DNA of 64,000 bases. Source: Straminergon stramineum (Eukaryota > Streptophyta > Bryopsida > Hypnales > Calliergonaceae). Position numbers and translations under genes: made by a program. Each line of letters starts with the position of its first letter. The stretch's first letter is position 1. Location of the stretch: positions 1,428,501 to 1,492,500 of the forward strand of contig OY987271.1 in the NCBI GenBank assembly GCA_963920665.1, written 5' to 3'. The notes beneath the pieces were generated by a model. That model saw only the letters and a program-made list of their open reading frames with translations, was not told where the DNA came from and ran no database searches. Below, in pieces: positions 1 through 10,884 of the stretch.

Positions 1-857
1 GAAATTTTCACACAACATGTGCCCAAAGAATAACTTTAAGGCCAAACAATTTTCATAACATTTGAATACATGGTTGAAAAGTTACTATATGATATGTAGT
101 TTTCATTGCTCATTGGGTAGCTTGGGCATCAAAAAAAACTTCTTTAAAAATCACTTTTTTTTTAAATAAAAATTTGAAATTTGTTTTCTAGATTTATATA
201 TACATGGAAAGATTTGAATCATTTCATTTTGATTTATGAGATGAAAGTTATGAAGAGTTTTAGTTATGGGTAGTTTGTGGGTAGTTATGGAATCTCTACT
301 CTAAAATAAACTTTGAAGACCTTTATTGAACTCCATTTTCATTATTTTTGGAAAAAAATTAAAAAATTTAGATATAGATTTTTTTATTACAACATTACAT
401 CCATTGGGATTGGCATTTTTTAATTCTATAAATAAATTGTTAACAATTTAGTATTTTGAATCATTCTCTACTTCTTTCTACTTACTAATTTTTTCCTATA
501 TGTTGTACAATTCCATATAATCTAAAAAATTTCAAGCATGTAGCCAAAAAATGAATTCAAAGAGTTACAACCATTTTCAATATTTTTTCATAATGATTTG
601 ACCTTGTGAAGTGTAACTGACTGAGGTTTTGCAGGGCCCCCAAAAGGCTTTTAGTCAATTTAAACACTAATATCTTGCAATCTACAAGGTGAAAATTTCT
701 GAAATTTTTTCTACATCTTCTCAACCCAACTTACTACAAGATCCTATGGTTACATGTGTCCCAAAATTTATTTTTTCTAAAATTTGATACTTGTACTAGA
801 AATGGCAGTTTTGGAGCATTTTTGGTGAAAACATAGTCAAATACTTTCAGGGGTTAA
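1..857 (-). repeat. TTAA-ended dispersed repeat, copy A (cut by window edge)
   Basis: This AT-rich stretch is, on the minus strand, a diverged copy of the element at 31860-32784. Shared blocks include the run around 600-790 (cf. 31930-32110) and 130-470 (cf. 32280-32570). Its right end reads GGGGTTAA at 850-857, the same terminus as the other copies. The left end lies outside the window. No coding capacity is seen. It abuts the copia fragment at about 851, so it appears to have inserted into that retrotransposon. Confidence 0.75.
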
Positions 858-1370
858 GATACATCAAAGGAGCTATTGATTACGGTATCTTTTATTGTAA
901 GGATCACAACCCGTCAATGATTGGTTATATTGATGCAAATTGGGCAAATTCAAGGACCAACAAGAAATCAATCATTAGATAGATATTTCAACTAGCAGGA
1001 AGACCAATTTTGTGGTCTTCTAAAAAACAATACACTATTGCAGTATCTTCCATGGATGCAGAGGCTAAAGCACTCACAGAAGGAATCAAAGAGGCAATTT
1101 GATTACGAATACGGTCAACCAAAATTCAAGGAGCTTCACCAGATCCCATAATATTGTACTATGACAATCAAAGTACTTTGAAAGCCACCAAGAATCCGAT
1201 CTACCACGAACAATTAAAACATATAGAATTATGGCTTTATTTCATAAGGAAAAATGTCAATGCAGGAACAGTAGAGGCTCTATACATCTAGACAAGAGAT
1301 CAAATTGCAAATATTCTAACCAAACCTTTAGGAAAACAAAGATTCTTAAAACGTAGAGAGGAAATGGGTA
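851..1370 (+). pseudogene. Ty1/copia retrotransposon RNase H fragment, decayed
   Basis: Frame 851 translates to the C-terminal part of a copia polyprotein. It starts LRYIKGAIDYGIFY, then GYIDANWANS, SKKQYTIAVSSMDAEAKAL, YYDNQSTLKATKNP, HIELWLYFIRKNV, and ends DQIANILTKPLGKQRF. These match the RNase H region: the metal-binding D and E residues, the DNQS motif and the ADILTKPL tail. Three in-frame stops (near 979, 1099 and 1288) inactivate it. Reverse transcriptase and integrase are absent because the 5' side is cut by the TTAA-ended repeat. Only a relic remains. Confidence 0.88.
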
Positions 1371-1862
1371 TCCATAGCTCATACCTATGGGAATCCTAAT
1401 CACTACGCAAATATTGCTCTACATCCTCCTAGTAACAAAAACTTTGGTATTTTGCATTACTAAAGCCTTTCACCTCTTTCTCGTAGTCAATCTAGGTAGT
1501 GTACAGACCCAGCTTAAAACCCTAAAAAACTACGTAAAACTTCCTTATTCCACCAACTCAAGTAAGAGCAGAATTGTTAACTTGAGCATGCTCAATCAAC
1601 AACTGATCACTGTGTTGAAATATTCTCAAGCATGAAAACAAGCCACTAGTTGAAGATGCGTTGAAGGACAACCATAAAAATCAACAACATGAGCAACTCC
1701 AACTAAATCAACAAATTTACACACGCATTAGCAAGATCTATTTTCTTATGCTTACTATTCAAAGCATTCAAGGAAAAACAAGCTTTCTCACCATTGTCAA
1801 TTTCAAACATTGATCCTGAAGCTCAATTGCTTCACAGTTGAACTTTGTTCAGCTTGCTCAAC

Positions 1863-2160
1863 TGTTAGGATTATCTTAGTGTAGAAGAGTGTTGTTGACA
1901 AATAACTTCGTTCATCCACCTCGAACTATTAATCTGTTAGTTATAGAACTTTCTCTATATATATTCCTGTCCTTATTCTCTCTTGAGACACAATATTATT
2001 ATTCATTACTTTCAAGTGTATAAGCATGTATCTCCTATATTATCATATCTGAGCATTGAAGCTTCTCATGTATTGGTTATCGATCTATAAGCATAGAGAC
2101 GTGCAATTAAGAAATAGCATGCTTATTGCAAAGAGGACCAAGAGTCCAAAATTAGTTGGA
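1863..2160 (+). repeat. possible 3' LTR of the copia relic
   Basis: About 500 bp beyond the RNase H, the sequence begins TGTTAGGATTATC, carries a TATA-like CTATATATATTCC near 1954-1968, then a short leader ending TTGAGACACAATATTATT. That layout resembles a plant copia LTR. No second LTR, polypurine tract or clear CA end was found, so both boundaries are guesses. Confidence 0.35.
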
Positions 2161-3459
2161 CCTCATGTTTTTCTTAACAATTTTTAGTAGGTCATATTGG
2201 GACTAATCTTACAAAAATTGTCCATTTTTTCACCATCATAGGCAATGCTCTTCACTGACTTTGGGTCATGAAATTTGGTCCAGTCACAATTTTATATTTT
2301 ACAATATGAATGGCCATTTAAAAATTGTGGATTCTTGAAACTTTTAGGGATAAATTTAATGAACATCAAAGGTCCTAAAAGCATCATTGGATTATCCTAA
2401 AATCATATTAGTATAACTTACATCCACTCAACTTCAAAGTCACCATTTCCATCATCTCATTCAACAAGCTTCTCCCCATAAATGGAGGCAAGTGTTGATA
2501 ATCACATGGTTTCCAAGATATTTTGGACTAGATAATGTTCAAGAGTTGGGAGGCTTTGCAACATTGTTGAACAGAATGTCAAGTTCATGTAGATGAAAGA
2601 TAAAGGTTTAAAGAACCTATTGCCACAAGAAGAACATGAGAGTGATACCAAGGGGTATGATATTTCAATGTATAACTATTACCCCACCCCCACCAAACTT
2701 TTTGAAATCAAAAAGTTGGGGGGAAAGGGGATATGGTTATACACTAAAATATTATACCCCTCAGTATCACCTTTCTAGTCTCCATATGTGTTCTATTATG
2801 ACTACCCAACAAGAGAGGGATACAATTACCAAGAATAATGGACTCGTCATTTTGTCTATATGGTATAAGAATGTAGTTAAAATGTGCTCAAAATAACACA
2901 TGCTCATGACATCTTGATGATTTTTGAAGTATGGTATAGGTAATTTTTATATCAAAATGTATTAGGAAATTTCATAGAACTCCATGATTTTATAGAACCA
3001 AATGACGTTGATGATTTTATCCAAATATTGTATTTTGTGATTTTAAGCCTAAGAATCTATTCTTTAAAAAAAACTTGGTCTCTTATAAAAACTTCAAATT
3101 ACATTGAACAAATCCCCTCCATTCTCAAAATACAAGCCACTCAAGCCTTGACACCTCCTATTATTTGCTAAGAGCAGATTTCAAGGTGGTGGCTCAATCC
3201 ACCTTATATGATTCTCAAACATTGTAATCCATATTAGAAAAATATTATGGTCATTCTAGATGAGTAATGTGAAAATTATAAATAGATGCACTTTCTATTG
3301 GTTTGGAGATGACTTAGTGATAATGTGGCACCAATGAACTTTAAGACACATTGCTTCAAAATTTCATAACAAATTCACACTCTATCAAAAGAATATAGTT
3401 CTACTTTCGAAGGCTTTGTACACTATTTTTCACATGTCAATTTTTTTTTTGATATTTCT
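2161..3459. other. AT-rich intergenic DNA, no gene seen
   Basis: Only short open frames with no family resemblance are present. Homopolymer runs dominate. Nothing supports a gene or RNA. Confidence 0.6.
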
Positions 3460-3463
3460 TTAA

Positions 3464-5403
3464 CCCCTAATGATCCAAAGGGGGGGGGGGGTGTACTTTC
3501 AAAAAGGGTCAAAAACTACCAAGAACTTGAGCAATTTGTTTGCTCATTTTAATTGAGATTGGATTGAATATAACTATAGAATATTGTAGTTTACATTGAT
3601 TGTGAACACTTCAAAAATATTCAGATTATTTGACTGGGTAGTCTAGGTGATATTTAAGTTTGAATTTTTATTTGAATTAATGGAAAAACATGGCAATGCA
3701 CTTTAAAGGAGCATATCTTAATGAGAATATTTTGAAATGATGAATTTTCCATGCTTAGTAAAAGACAAGAGAGTTGAAAATGCTCATCTAAAATTTCAAG
3801 TGGAGCTCACAATGCACAATGGTCACTAAAAGGAGAGTAAGCTTAGTGTTAGTAAGAAAAACAAGAATGGACACACTTGTCTTCTCATTGAGCTCTTTGG
3901 ATCTGTCATTTTCGAGGTAGGCAACAATTGCATCTTAGTCCATGCCCAAACTAAACCAAAACACATGAGCTATGAACTACACTACACCATTCAACTTGAA
4001 ATTTGATGACCATTGGATTCATAATGCAATCTATTTTCTAGAAATATTTTTGATTATCACTATAAGAAACCTGCATTTTGGGGGGTGTTAGACCAAAAAC
4101 ACATGGTATTTGACGTGATGAAAGGATGTCAAGGGCAAATGGCCCCCAAAAGTAGATTTTTGTGAATGTTTCGGAGTACACCAACACATTATTATACAAA
4201 CAATTGGATGCTATCATTGACATTAATGTCTTATTTGACGTGATTGAAGACATATTGATGTTTTTTGGATCTTCTAAAAAAACATAAAGTGCCATTTAAG
4301 CTAACAAACCCATTTTGATTGTAGATGAGTTAGTAAAAATTACTGCGATGTATGGTAAAATGCTAATGAGATGTGAAAAATTTAGGAGAAGGGTAGCCAC
4401 ATGGCATACTTTGCAAAAAATGGAAATGGATGGATGTACATCATGGATGGAAAGAGAAGCTATTTATACAAGTGGGGTGGTAGGAAGTGGAACAACCCAT
4501 ATGGAATATGTAAAGCAAGAATTGTGTCCAAAATGAAATTTGTGAGCAACATGTAGATGTTTGAAAAAACATCCAAATGTTGATCGGTCAAACTCCCATC
4601 TCAAATTATCCCATATCATTTGCTTGACCATGGATGGACAATGAATTTCAACATAAAAATGTCCTCTCCACCCATCATTTTCACTAACTTTCAATGAAGT
4701 AATTTCTTCATTTTGCCATTGAAAATTCTCTTGATGGGTAAATGGTAAGTTTTCTTTAATTCTTGTTGAATTCAACAATTTTTCTTGTTTATTTTTTATA
4801 TTTTTTTATAAAATAATAATTTTTTGCTAACCTTGCCCTATGGATATGGTGTGCACCAATTGATGTTTCAAAAAATATCTAGACATTTAAATTGACATTT
4901 AAATTGACATCTCACAAAGCACTATTAAGATTCTTAGACGACATAAAAGTGTGTTGAATGGGTATGCCATATCGTCCTTGTTGGTTGCCACATCACTTTT
5001 CCCACTACCACATCAAGTGCCATGTCATGGACAGTTTGAATGAAAAAAATCCCACATGACTCTCCTTGTCCACATAGTGCTTACGTGGTGTTGTTGAGAC
5101 ATCTAAGTGTTGCACTATCAAGAGCTTGGAAGACCATATTTTTGTCATGTTAGAATAAAACAAGTTGAAATCAAGCGCATTTTTTCAAATTTTGGGAAGT
5201 TTTTTGCCTGTCAATCATATCGGATTTCAGTTGACATCTATACAAAGACTGTTGATGTTGGAAAAAACATTCCTGCATATTTTTTCAAATGTTACAAAAA
5301 ACACAGGTTTCTTTTAGTGTACAAAAACTCTAAAACTTAAAAACAAGCAACTTAGAAAAAAAAGGGGCAACAACTAGAAAATGGTTATTTGGATCATTAG
5401 GGG
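3464..5403. mobile_element. TTAA-flanked terminal-inverted-repeat element
   Basis: The left end is TTAA (3460-3463) followed by CCCCTAATGATCCAAA. The right end is its exact inverse, TTTGGATCATTAGGGG, followed by TTAA (5404-5407). A 16-bp perfect inverted repeat inside TTAA on both sides is the architecture of piggyBac-type elements, which target TTAA and begin CCC. No transposase is visible, so it would be non-autonomous. Without the CACTA insertion at 4058-5319 the element is about 680 bp. The left TIR runs into a 12-G tract. The piggyBac assignment is inference from termini only. Confidence 0.6.
4058..5319. mobile_element. CACTA-type non-autonomous element nested in the TTAA element
   Basis: The left end is CACTATAAGAAACCTGCATTTT. 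The right end, read inverted, is CACTAAAAGAAACCTGTGTTTT. These are matching CACTA termini of about 20 bp. Flanking trinucleotides are TAT and TAC, an imperfect 3-bp target duplication as expected for an older CACTA (En/Spm, CMC) insertion. Internal open frames (such as 4315-4536 and 4464-4778) overlap on opposite strands and look like no transposase, so the element is probably a deletion derivative. It lies wholly inside the TTAA-flanked element. Confidence 0.72.
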
Positions 5404-5980
5404 TTAACCTTTAAGTGCTCCAACATCCATTTTTGGGATAATGAATAGATTGAAACTAAAGATGCATCCTCGACACGCTTTGGATGAAAGTTATTTTAAT
5501 TTGTGAAGATACTTTATCAAGTTGTTGTCCTATCTAAGGGCTAAATTTGGTGTTACTAGAGTACATATTTTTCTAAAATTACAAATGTATTAGTATATCA
5601 AATGGTTGACCAAGCCAAAATTGCATGGACTTTAATTCAAAAGTAGATTTGCCAAAATGAGGTCATAGATTTGAAGAACAGAAAATGTTCAAAAAAAATC
5701 ACCATTGGGAAGAGAACCTCATTCCAAATCCATTCCAAAAACATTTATTCAAAAATTGATAATATTTTGCTTGTAATTGAATTTAGAAGGAATTTAGAAA
5801 TTTCCCTTTCAAAATTTATAAAAAAATATTGGTGATAACATTGGTGAATCTAACTACACAGATGGAATCTACAACTCATAGTCTACAACTTTTATATGTA
5901 TATCAATTCCAAAATATGCTTCCAAATAGCACCTTATAATGATTTTTCTCGAATCATTGATTCTGGAGATGACTCTGGAC

Positions 5981-5998
5981 TTTACGTTTAGGGGTTAA
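5981..5998 (-). repeat. isolated TTAA-family terminus
   Basis: The sequence TTTACGTTTAGGGGTTAA ends at 5998 and is the same kind of right terminus as at 850-857 and 32781-32788. No partner left end was found nearby. The 5408-5980 stretch is AT-rich and holds no recognised gene; it may be the body of a truncated copy. Confidence 0.4.
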
Positions 5999-6479
5999 AC
6001 TTCCCAAGAGATCCAATCAGAAATGGTGTCCAGCCATAATGTGGTGGCTTACCTTATACTTTCCTTTCCATATTCAACAAAGAATCATCGAATAGTACAG
6101 AATATTTGACATAAGATTCGGCATCCTCTACCTCGACAAGCGCTCCATACAGGAGATGCCATCAATTGTTCGTGAACCTTATATATGAATTCTCATCTAC
6201 ACTTCTATGATACTGATCTCGATCAAAGGCTCCACCTTCATCTAACACTAGAACCTACACTTCAAATGCGCAATGGCTCGCGACTTCGACCTCTACCTCC
6301 ATGCATGATCTTGCTGCAAGAATTCTCGGCCAGTGAGCTCGATCTACATGCAGTAGCTTGCAATAAGAATTTGATACTCGATCAACGTAGAGCAGGAATT
6401 AATTTGGAGAGATGGAAGATTTGATGTGGTTCAGGCGCTTGCAATTGACGACAGCCAGCGATGTTGATCGTAGGTTTCG
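5999..6479. other. 3' flank of the KCS gene
   Basis: This is non-coding transition sequence between AT-rich repeats and the GC-richer KCS gene. It should hold the KCS 3' UTR and polyadenylation signal on the minus strand, but I cannot fix the site. The open frame at 6185-6424 resembles nothing known to me. Confidence 0.5.
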
Positions 6480-8907
6480 TTACGAAAAGGTAGTGGAAGC
6501 CCGGACAGGGTACTTGTCGATGCAATCCAGCCACGGGTTGCATGACGGCCGCCTCACGGTGCGAAGCGCGCGCCACACCGCGCTGTTGCACTTGAAGCCC
6601 GAGCCGAAGGCGATTTGCCACACGCGGTCGCCGCGCTTCACGCGCTCCTTGGCTTCCATGTACGCCAGCTCGTACCACAAGGAGCTGCTGGACGTGTTGC
6701 CGAACCTGCTTGAAATTCGCGAATTTGGTCACTGGAGATGAATCGAAAACAATTGACGCATGCATGTTGCCCTTCTCATGATGGGTGTGTGATGCTATGT
6801 GAACAGATGTTTTATTTGCTTTTTTGCAATGAGCTGGTGACTGTGGCGGATGCGGGATGGCTTACCTGTGGAGAGTCATTCGCGAGGGCTCCATGTGCCA
6901 TCCCGTGAGTTCGAGATTCTTCTCGAGCTCGTCGAGCACGGCGCGGCCGCCGGCGTGGATGCAGAAGTGCTCGCAAGCGAGCTTGAAATCCGGGATGTAG
7001 GCCTTCATTTTGAAATTTAGGCATTTGCGCGCGACGAGGTTGGCGAAGAAGAGCAGCTGCTCCGAGAGCGGGAGAATGAGCGGCCCGAGTGTGGTGATGT
7101 TGGTTTTGAGCGCGTCGCCTGCGACGTCCATGAGGTCTTTCGAGAGCGCGACGCCCGCGTTCTGGTATTCGTCCTGCTGCTGGTAGACGCATGCATAGCA
7201 TTTGTCGTCCGCGCCCTTGTGTGTTCGCACCGTGTGCACGAGCTCGTACTTGGATCGCCACCGCTCGCGTCCCCGATTCGAAAGCAGAATCGCTGCGCCT
7301 CCCATCCGGAAGATGCAGTTCTGCAATAGCATGGATCGGTCGTTGCCGAAGTACCAATTTAGGGTTATGTTCTCCGTGCTCACCACCACCGCGTACGTGT
7401 TCCGGTGCACCTACACAGCAGTGACCCAAATTTTTAAAGGGTTCAAATTGGAAAGATTGGATTGATCATATTGTGAAGAATACAATTCATTTCGAACAGG
7501 GCCAAATTTTGCATCACCAGAATCAGTGAAGAACATTTGCATGTGCTGATCGAAGATTTAACAGAAAAGAATGTCGGCATATGATCTACTCAAAACTGGT
7601 GAACAAAACATGAACGAGCTGGGTCCGTACCTGCAGGAGGTCTCGCGCAATGTCGATGGAGATAAGCCCGGCGCTGCACCCCATGCCTGCGAGGTTGACG
7701 CTCTTGATATTCCCCCGCATCTTATAGTGGTTAATGATCATGGACGAGAGCGACGGCGTGGGATTGAACAAGCTGCAATTCACCACCAGCACGCCCACGT
7801 CCTTGGGCTTCACGGCGGTCTTCTCGAAAAGCTCATCCAGGGCGCCGAACATGACTTGCTCGGCCTCCTCGCGCGCCTGCCGCATGTTGGGCTGCCCTTT
7901 CTTCACCGGCGTAACGTCGTTGATGATGGACGCGGGGAGGTACGCTTGGTCGCCCAGCCCCGAGCGCTGCGTGATCATCCGCTGAAACGCCATGCTCTCC
8001 TCGTTGAAGGCCCCCGTCCTCTCGCACGCCTGCAAGAAGCGCTCATTGGAGCATTGGCGCGCGTCCTCCGGCTTGTGGCATGCGAAGTCCACCAAGTAAA
8101 CGGGACGCGGACGCATCATCACGTACAGAGTTACGACGCATACGCTTATGCCCGAGCACGCCAATGCACTCACCTGCACAGCACCACGGGCACCACCACA
8201 TTACAGCCATCTACATTTTCAAATTCTCCTCACAAATCCTCCGTCTAGCCTGCTGCTTGATTCGCTATTCCCGCGTCACGGCAAATGATTGGCGACGAAC
8301 ATAATTACGACTTCAGAAAGGCGTCCTCGCATTCTCTCTCTCAGCGCCAATTTGAGCGTTCTTTCATTCAATGGAGATTGAGACAAAATCGCAGAACCAG
8401 TAAGCAAAAACAGAGTTAGAAACACTGGAATCAGGAGAATTTGTAACATGACCAGCAGATTTTATGCTTGAATTACTACCGACATCATCGTTCGAAGGTG
8501 GTTCCACGCAGTGAACAGAATTCATGCACTAGGTGGTTTCATGTTTCATTACAGTGCTGTGAGTTCTGGACTTGACCACTTACGAGGTTGAAATGCAGAT
8601 TTTCCCAGAGCTGGAGAATGTCGTTCCAGCCGACGCGGAACCAGCTGAGCTCGGCGAGGGTGATGAACAGCACCGGGATGGCCATCAACACCATGGCGTG
8701 CGTGATGAGGTAGTGGTACCCGAGCTTCACATACTTGAGGTTCACGCTGGACAGGAAATCGGGAAGCATGATGGCGATGCTGCTGGCTCGCAAGCTGTGC
8801 AGGAGCGCCACCTTCTCCCCCAATTCCGCATCTCTCGACGTCGCCTCGATCTTGTACGACCCCGCCACTCGGTCTGTTTCCATTTCTTCCAATTCGATCG
8901 ACCTCAT
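6480..8907 (-). CDS. KCS: 3-ketoacyl-CoA synthase (KCS, FAE1/CUT1 type), 4 exons, 545 aa
   Basis: Condensing enzyme of fatty-acid elongation in the ER: acyl-CoA plus malonyl-CoA gives 3-ketoacyl-CoA for very-long-chain lipids such as waxes, suberin and sphingolipids. Exons (minus): 8584-8907, 7631-8173, 6866-7410, 6480-6705. All junctions are GT-AG and the frame closes exactly. The N-terminus has two hydrophobic segments ([19 protein letters not shown] in exon 1; [17 protein letters not shown] at the start of exon 2), then [12 protein letters not shown], the FAE1_CUT1_RppA domain, and an ACP_syn_III C-terminal domain. The Cys-His-Asn triad is visible: C274 in GMGCSAG, H441 in [10 protein letters not shown] and N474 in [14 protein letters not shown]. 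The C-terminus keeps [20 protein letters not shown]. The start is the first in-frame ATG (8907); a later Met lies eight codons on. Length is normal for the family. Three introns are more than many angiosperm KCS genes have. It looks intact and functional. Confidence 0.95.
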
Positions 8908-8938
8908 ACCATGCAACACTGTTCCAGTCCCGCAAACT

Positions 8939-9515
8939 TAACCCAACCCGAAATTCTCTTGTGTCACGCCCAGCACTAATGGACACATTCACCACCGACT
9001 ACGCTTAAGCATTGCTGGTATCGAATGCCTGCAGCACACACAGAAACAAGAGCCTTATGTAGTGTTGAACCGAATACTGCAGCTAGAATTTCGTACACAA
9101 AACGCGCACCTTGATAATATCCTGCAACCACCCCTCAATTCTCAAGTTATCACTACTACAATGTTACCGACTCTACCACGGCAATGCTGGTATCCAAAAC
9201 CTGCAGCACACATAGATATGAGAGCCATACGTACTATTGAACGAACACGTACTATAAGATTGAAATTGCAGGTAGAAACTCATACACAAAAACGCACCTT
9301 GTTAATATTAATTCTGCAGCTACCCCGGCCCAATATTAAATTCTCTCATCACAACTTCAACACCCGACTCTACCACGGCATTCTCGGTATCCAAAACTTT
9401 GCAGCGAGCATTGAAACGAGATCCTTACTATGGAACCAACAGTCAGATCGAAAGTACTGCAGCTAGAAATTCATACACAAAATTGCACCTTGTTAATATT
9501 CTGCAATTTGCGAAG
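8939..9515. repeat. degenerate tandem repeat upstream of KCS (about 170-200 bp units)
   Basis: Units start near 9013, 9184 and 9383, each with GGTATC(C/G)AA..CTGCAGC, then CGAGAGCC-like, TACTGCAGCTAGAA, CATACACAAAA and CGCACCTTG(T/A)TAATAT. A partial unit precedes 9013. It begins about 30 bp upstream of the KCS start codon and covers its 5' UTR and promoter region, so repeat number could affect expression (inference). Confidence 0.75.
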
Positions 9516-10089
9516 GAACTGAGCTGCATCTTCCCCCCTGATAGCTAGAGCTCCTGCTCGGTCAAGGCTGGAGCTCACCACAGAAGAGCTGCGCTGGCGA
9601 CTAGAGATTGAAGAAGCTGCTGTTCATGAATGCAGGCTTCGTGGTCATCGCCAAGGCGGTGTCTCCATAGCCAGGGAGGGAGCTATTGTGACGTAATAAA
9701 CGCGGCTGCAGGACGTTTCCAGAGCGAGTCTAGCTGGTCTGGTTCATGCAGTACTTGATGATATATATTGTTTGGTTGGGTGTGATGGCTATATTAATTC
9801 ATGGAACTTATGGTTAGCTCCACCCACTCCATGTATATGCTCACTTATAAGCTGGATGCTCTGGATATCGATCTCAAGCTTCCTAAACTTGTGTATGCCC
9901 CAGCTGCTCACTTCAATGCGGAGGCAACTCGTGGGGCAATGAGATCTCGACACTTGAAGGGGGTTGGTGAGTGCAGCTCGCTCATGGGGAAGCCTTCTTA
10001 TATTTCCACCCATTTTGCTACGCCCTTGTCTGCCCTTGTCTGCAGTGTCGTCTGCCCATGTGCTACGACTTCCTCTAATGACCCACACT
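9516..10089. other. intergenic, GC-richer; possible gene fragment
   Basis: Around 9560-9700 one plus frame reads LELTTEELRWRLEIEEAAVHE, which looks protein-like, but it stops at 9697 and I recognise no family. The reading frame at 9801-10091 (96 aa) also matches nothing I know. It may be a decayed gene piece or chance. Confidence 0.25.
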
Positions 10090-10091
10090 AG

Positions 10092-10119
10092 GGTAGCCCT
10101 GGAAATCCACGGTGGATTC
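10092..10119. repeat. short palindrome
   Basis: CCCTGGAAATCCACGG at the left pairs with CCGTGGATTTCCAGGG-like sequence at the right (one mismatch), making a perfect-looking 13-bp stem. No associated gene is evident, so I do not call it a terminator. Confidence 0.45.
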
Positions 10120-10501
10120 CAGGTGTCGGATGAATGAGTTTGGGTTTATGTGGGGTTTGTGTAGAAACAAGGAATGCATGTATGGGAGAACCACCCATTC
10201 CCAACCAAGACCCACACCCAACGTGTAGGATGCAACCATTTCCAACCAAGGCTGGAACAACTCAGATTTCCAACCAAAGCCTGGAATGTGGTTTTACGGT
10301 TTTTTCCTTCTTTTCAAAGTTGGGACTAATAAAGGTCATGACAGATCTCCCAAAGTCATGAACAAGAAATTAGGAAGTAGTGAGTGGGAGGGCAGGAAAG
10401 TAGTTCTTGAATGATTGGAATTGGATGACTCTAGACATTGCACATGGATCCAGATTAACTTCTGCCTTTCAAAATTCATAGTAATTTCAATTTAAGCTAT
10501 A

Positions 10502-10884
10502 GTAGAACCGCCCATGACCAACCACTTAAGGAATCTGTGCATGCTCTGGAGCTGTTCAAGGTAATTTTAATTTACAGCCCTGTGGACAGATAGAAATCAT
10601 GGGCATTGCCAAAGTTTCGTAATTTTTTTCTTCAAAATAAAATTGTTATGAATTTTAGAAGCCAAAAGTTGGCCTGCTCCCATCCCCAATATATAGATTC
10701 TTCCATCACTGCTCATCTAGAGACTAACTGGGTTCTCAAATCGAAGCATATCTGTCATTACAGTAATGGCTACAAGATGTTTGGAAACTGAAAATTTAAT
10801 GATTATCTGTCAGTCCTCTCTCTATTGAATTTCCCATTGCCTATGTCTTGACCATGGGTTCTGGCTGGTAATGGGCGGTTCTAC
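10502..10884. mobile_element. MITE-like element with about 22-bp terminal inverted repeats
   Basis: The left end GTAGAACCGCCCATGACCA is inverted at the right (TGGTAATGGGCGGTTCTAC) with few mismatches. TA dinucleotides lie just outside both ends. It is 383 bp and non-coding. The family is not clear from the termini. Confidence 0.6.

Noticed and set aside
1387..1635. 82-aa gene after the copia relic
   Set aside because: No family resemblance; it lies in sequence expected to be retrotransposon 3' flank.
6382..8304. Many long frames on both strands (e.g. 7571-8248, 6812-7429)
   Set aside because: They are shadow frames of the GC-rich KCS exons; only the minus-strand spliced frame carries conserved motifs.
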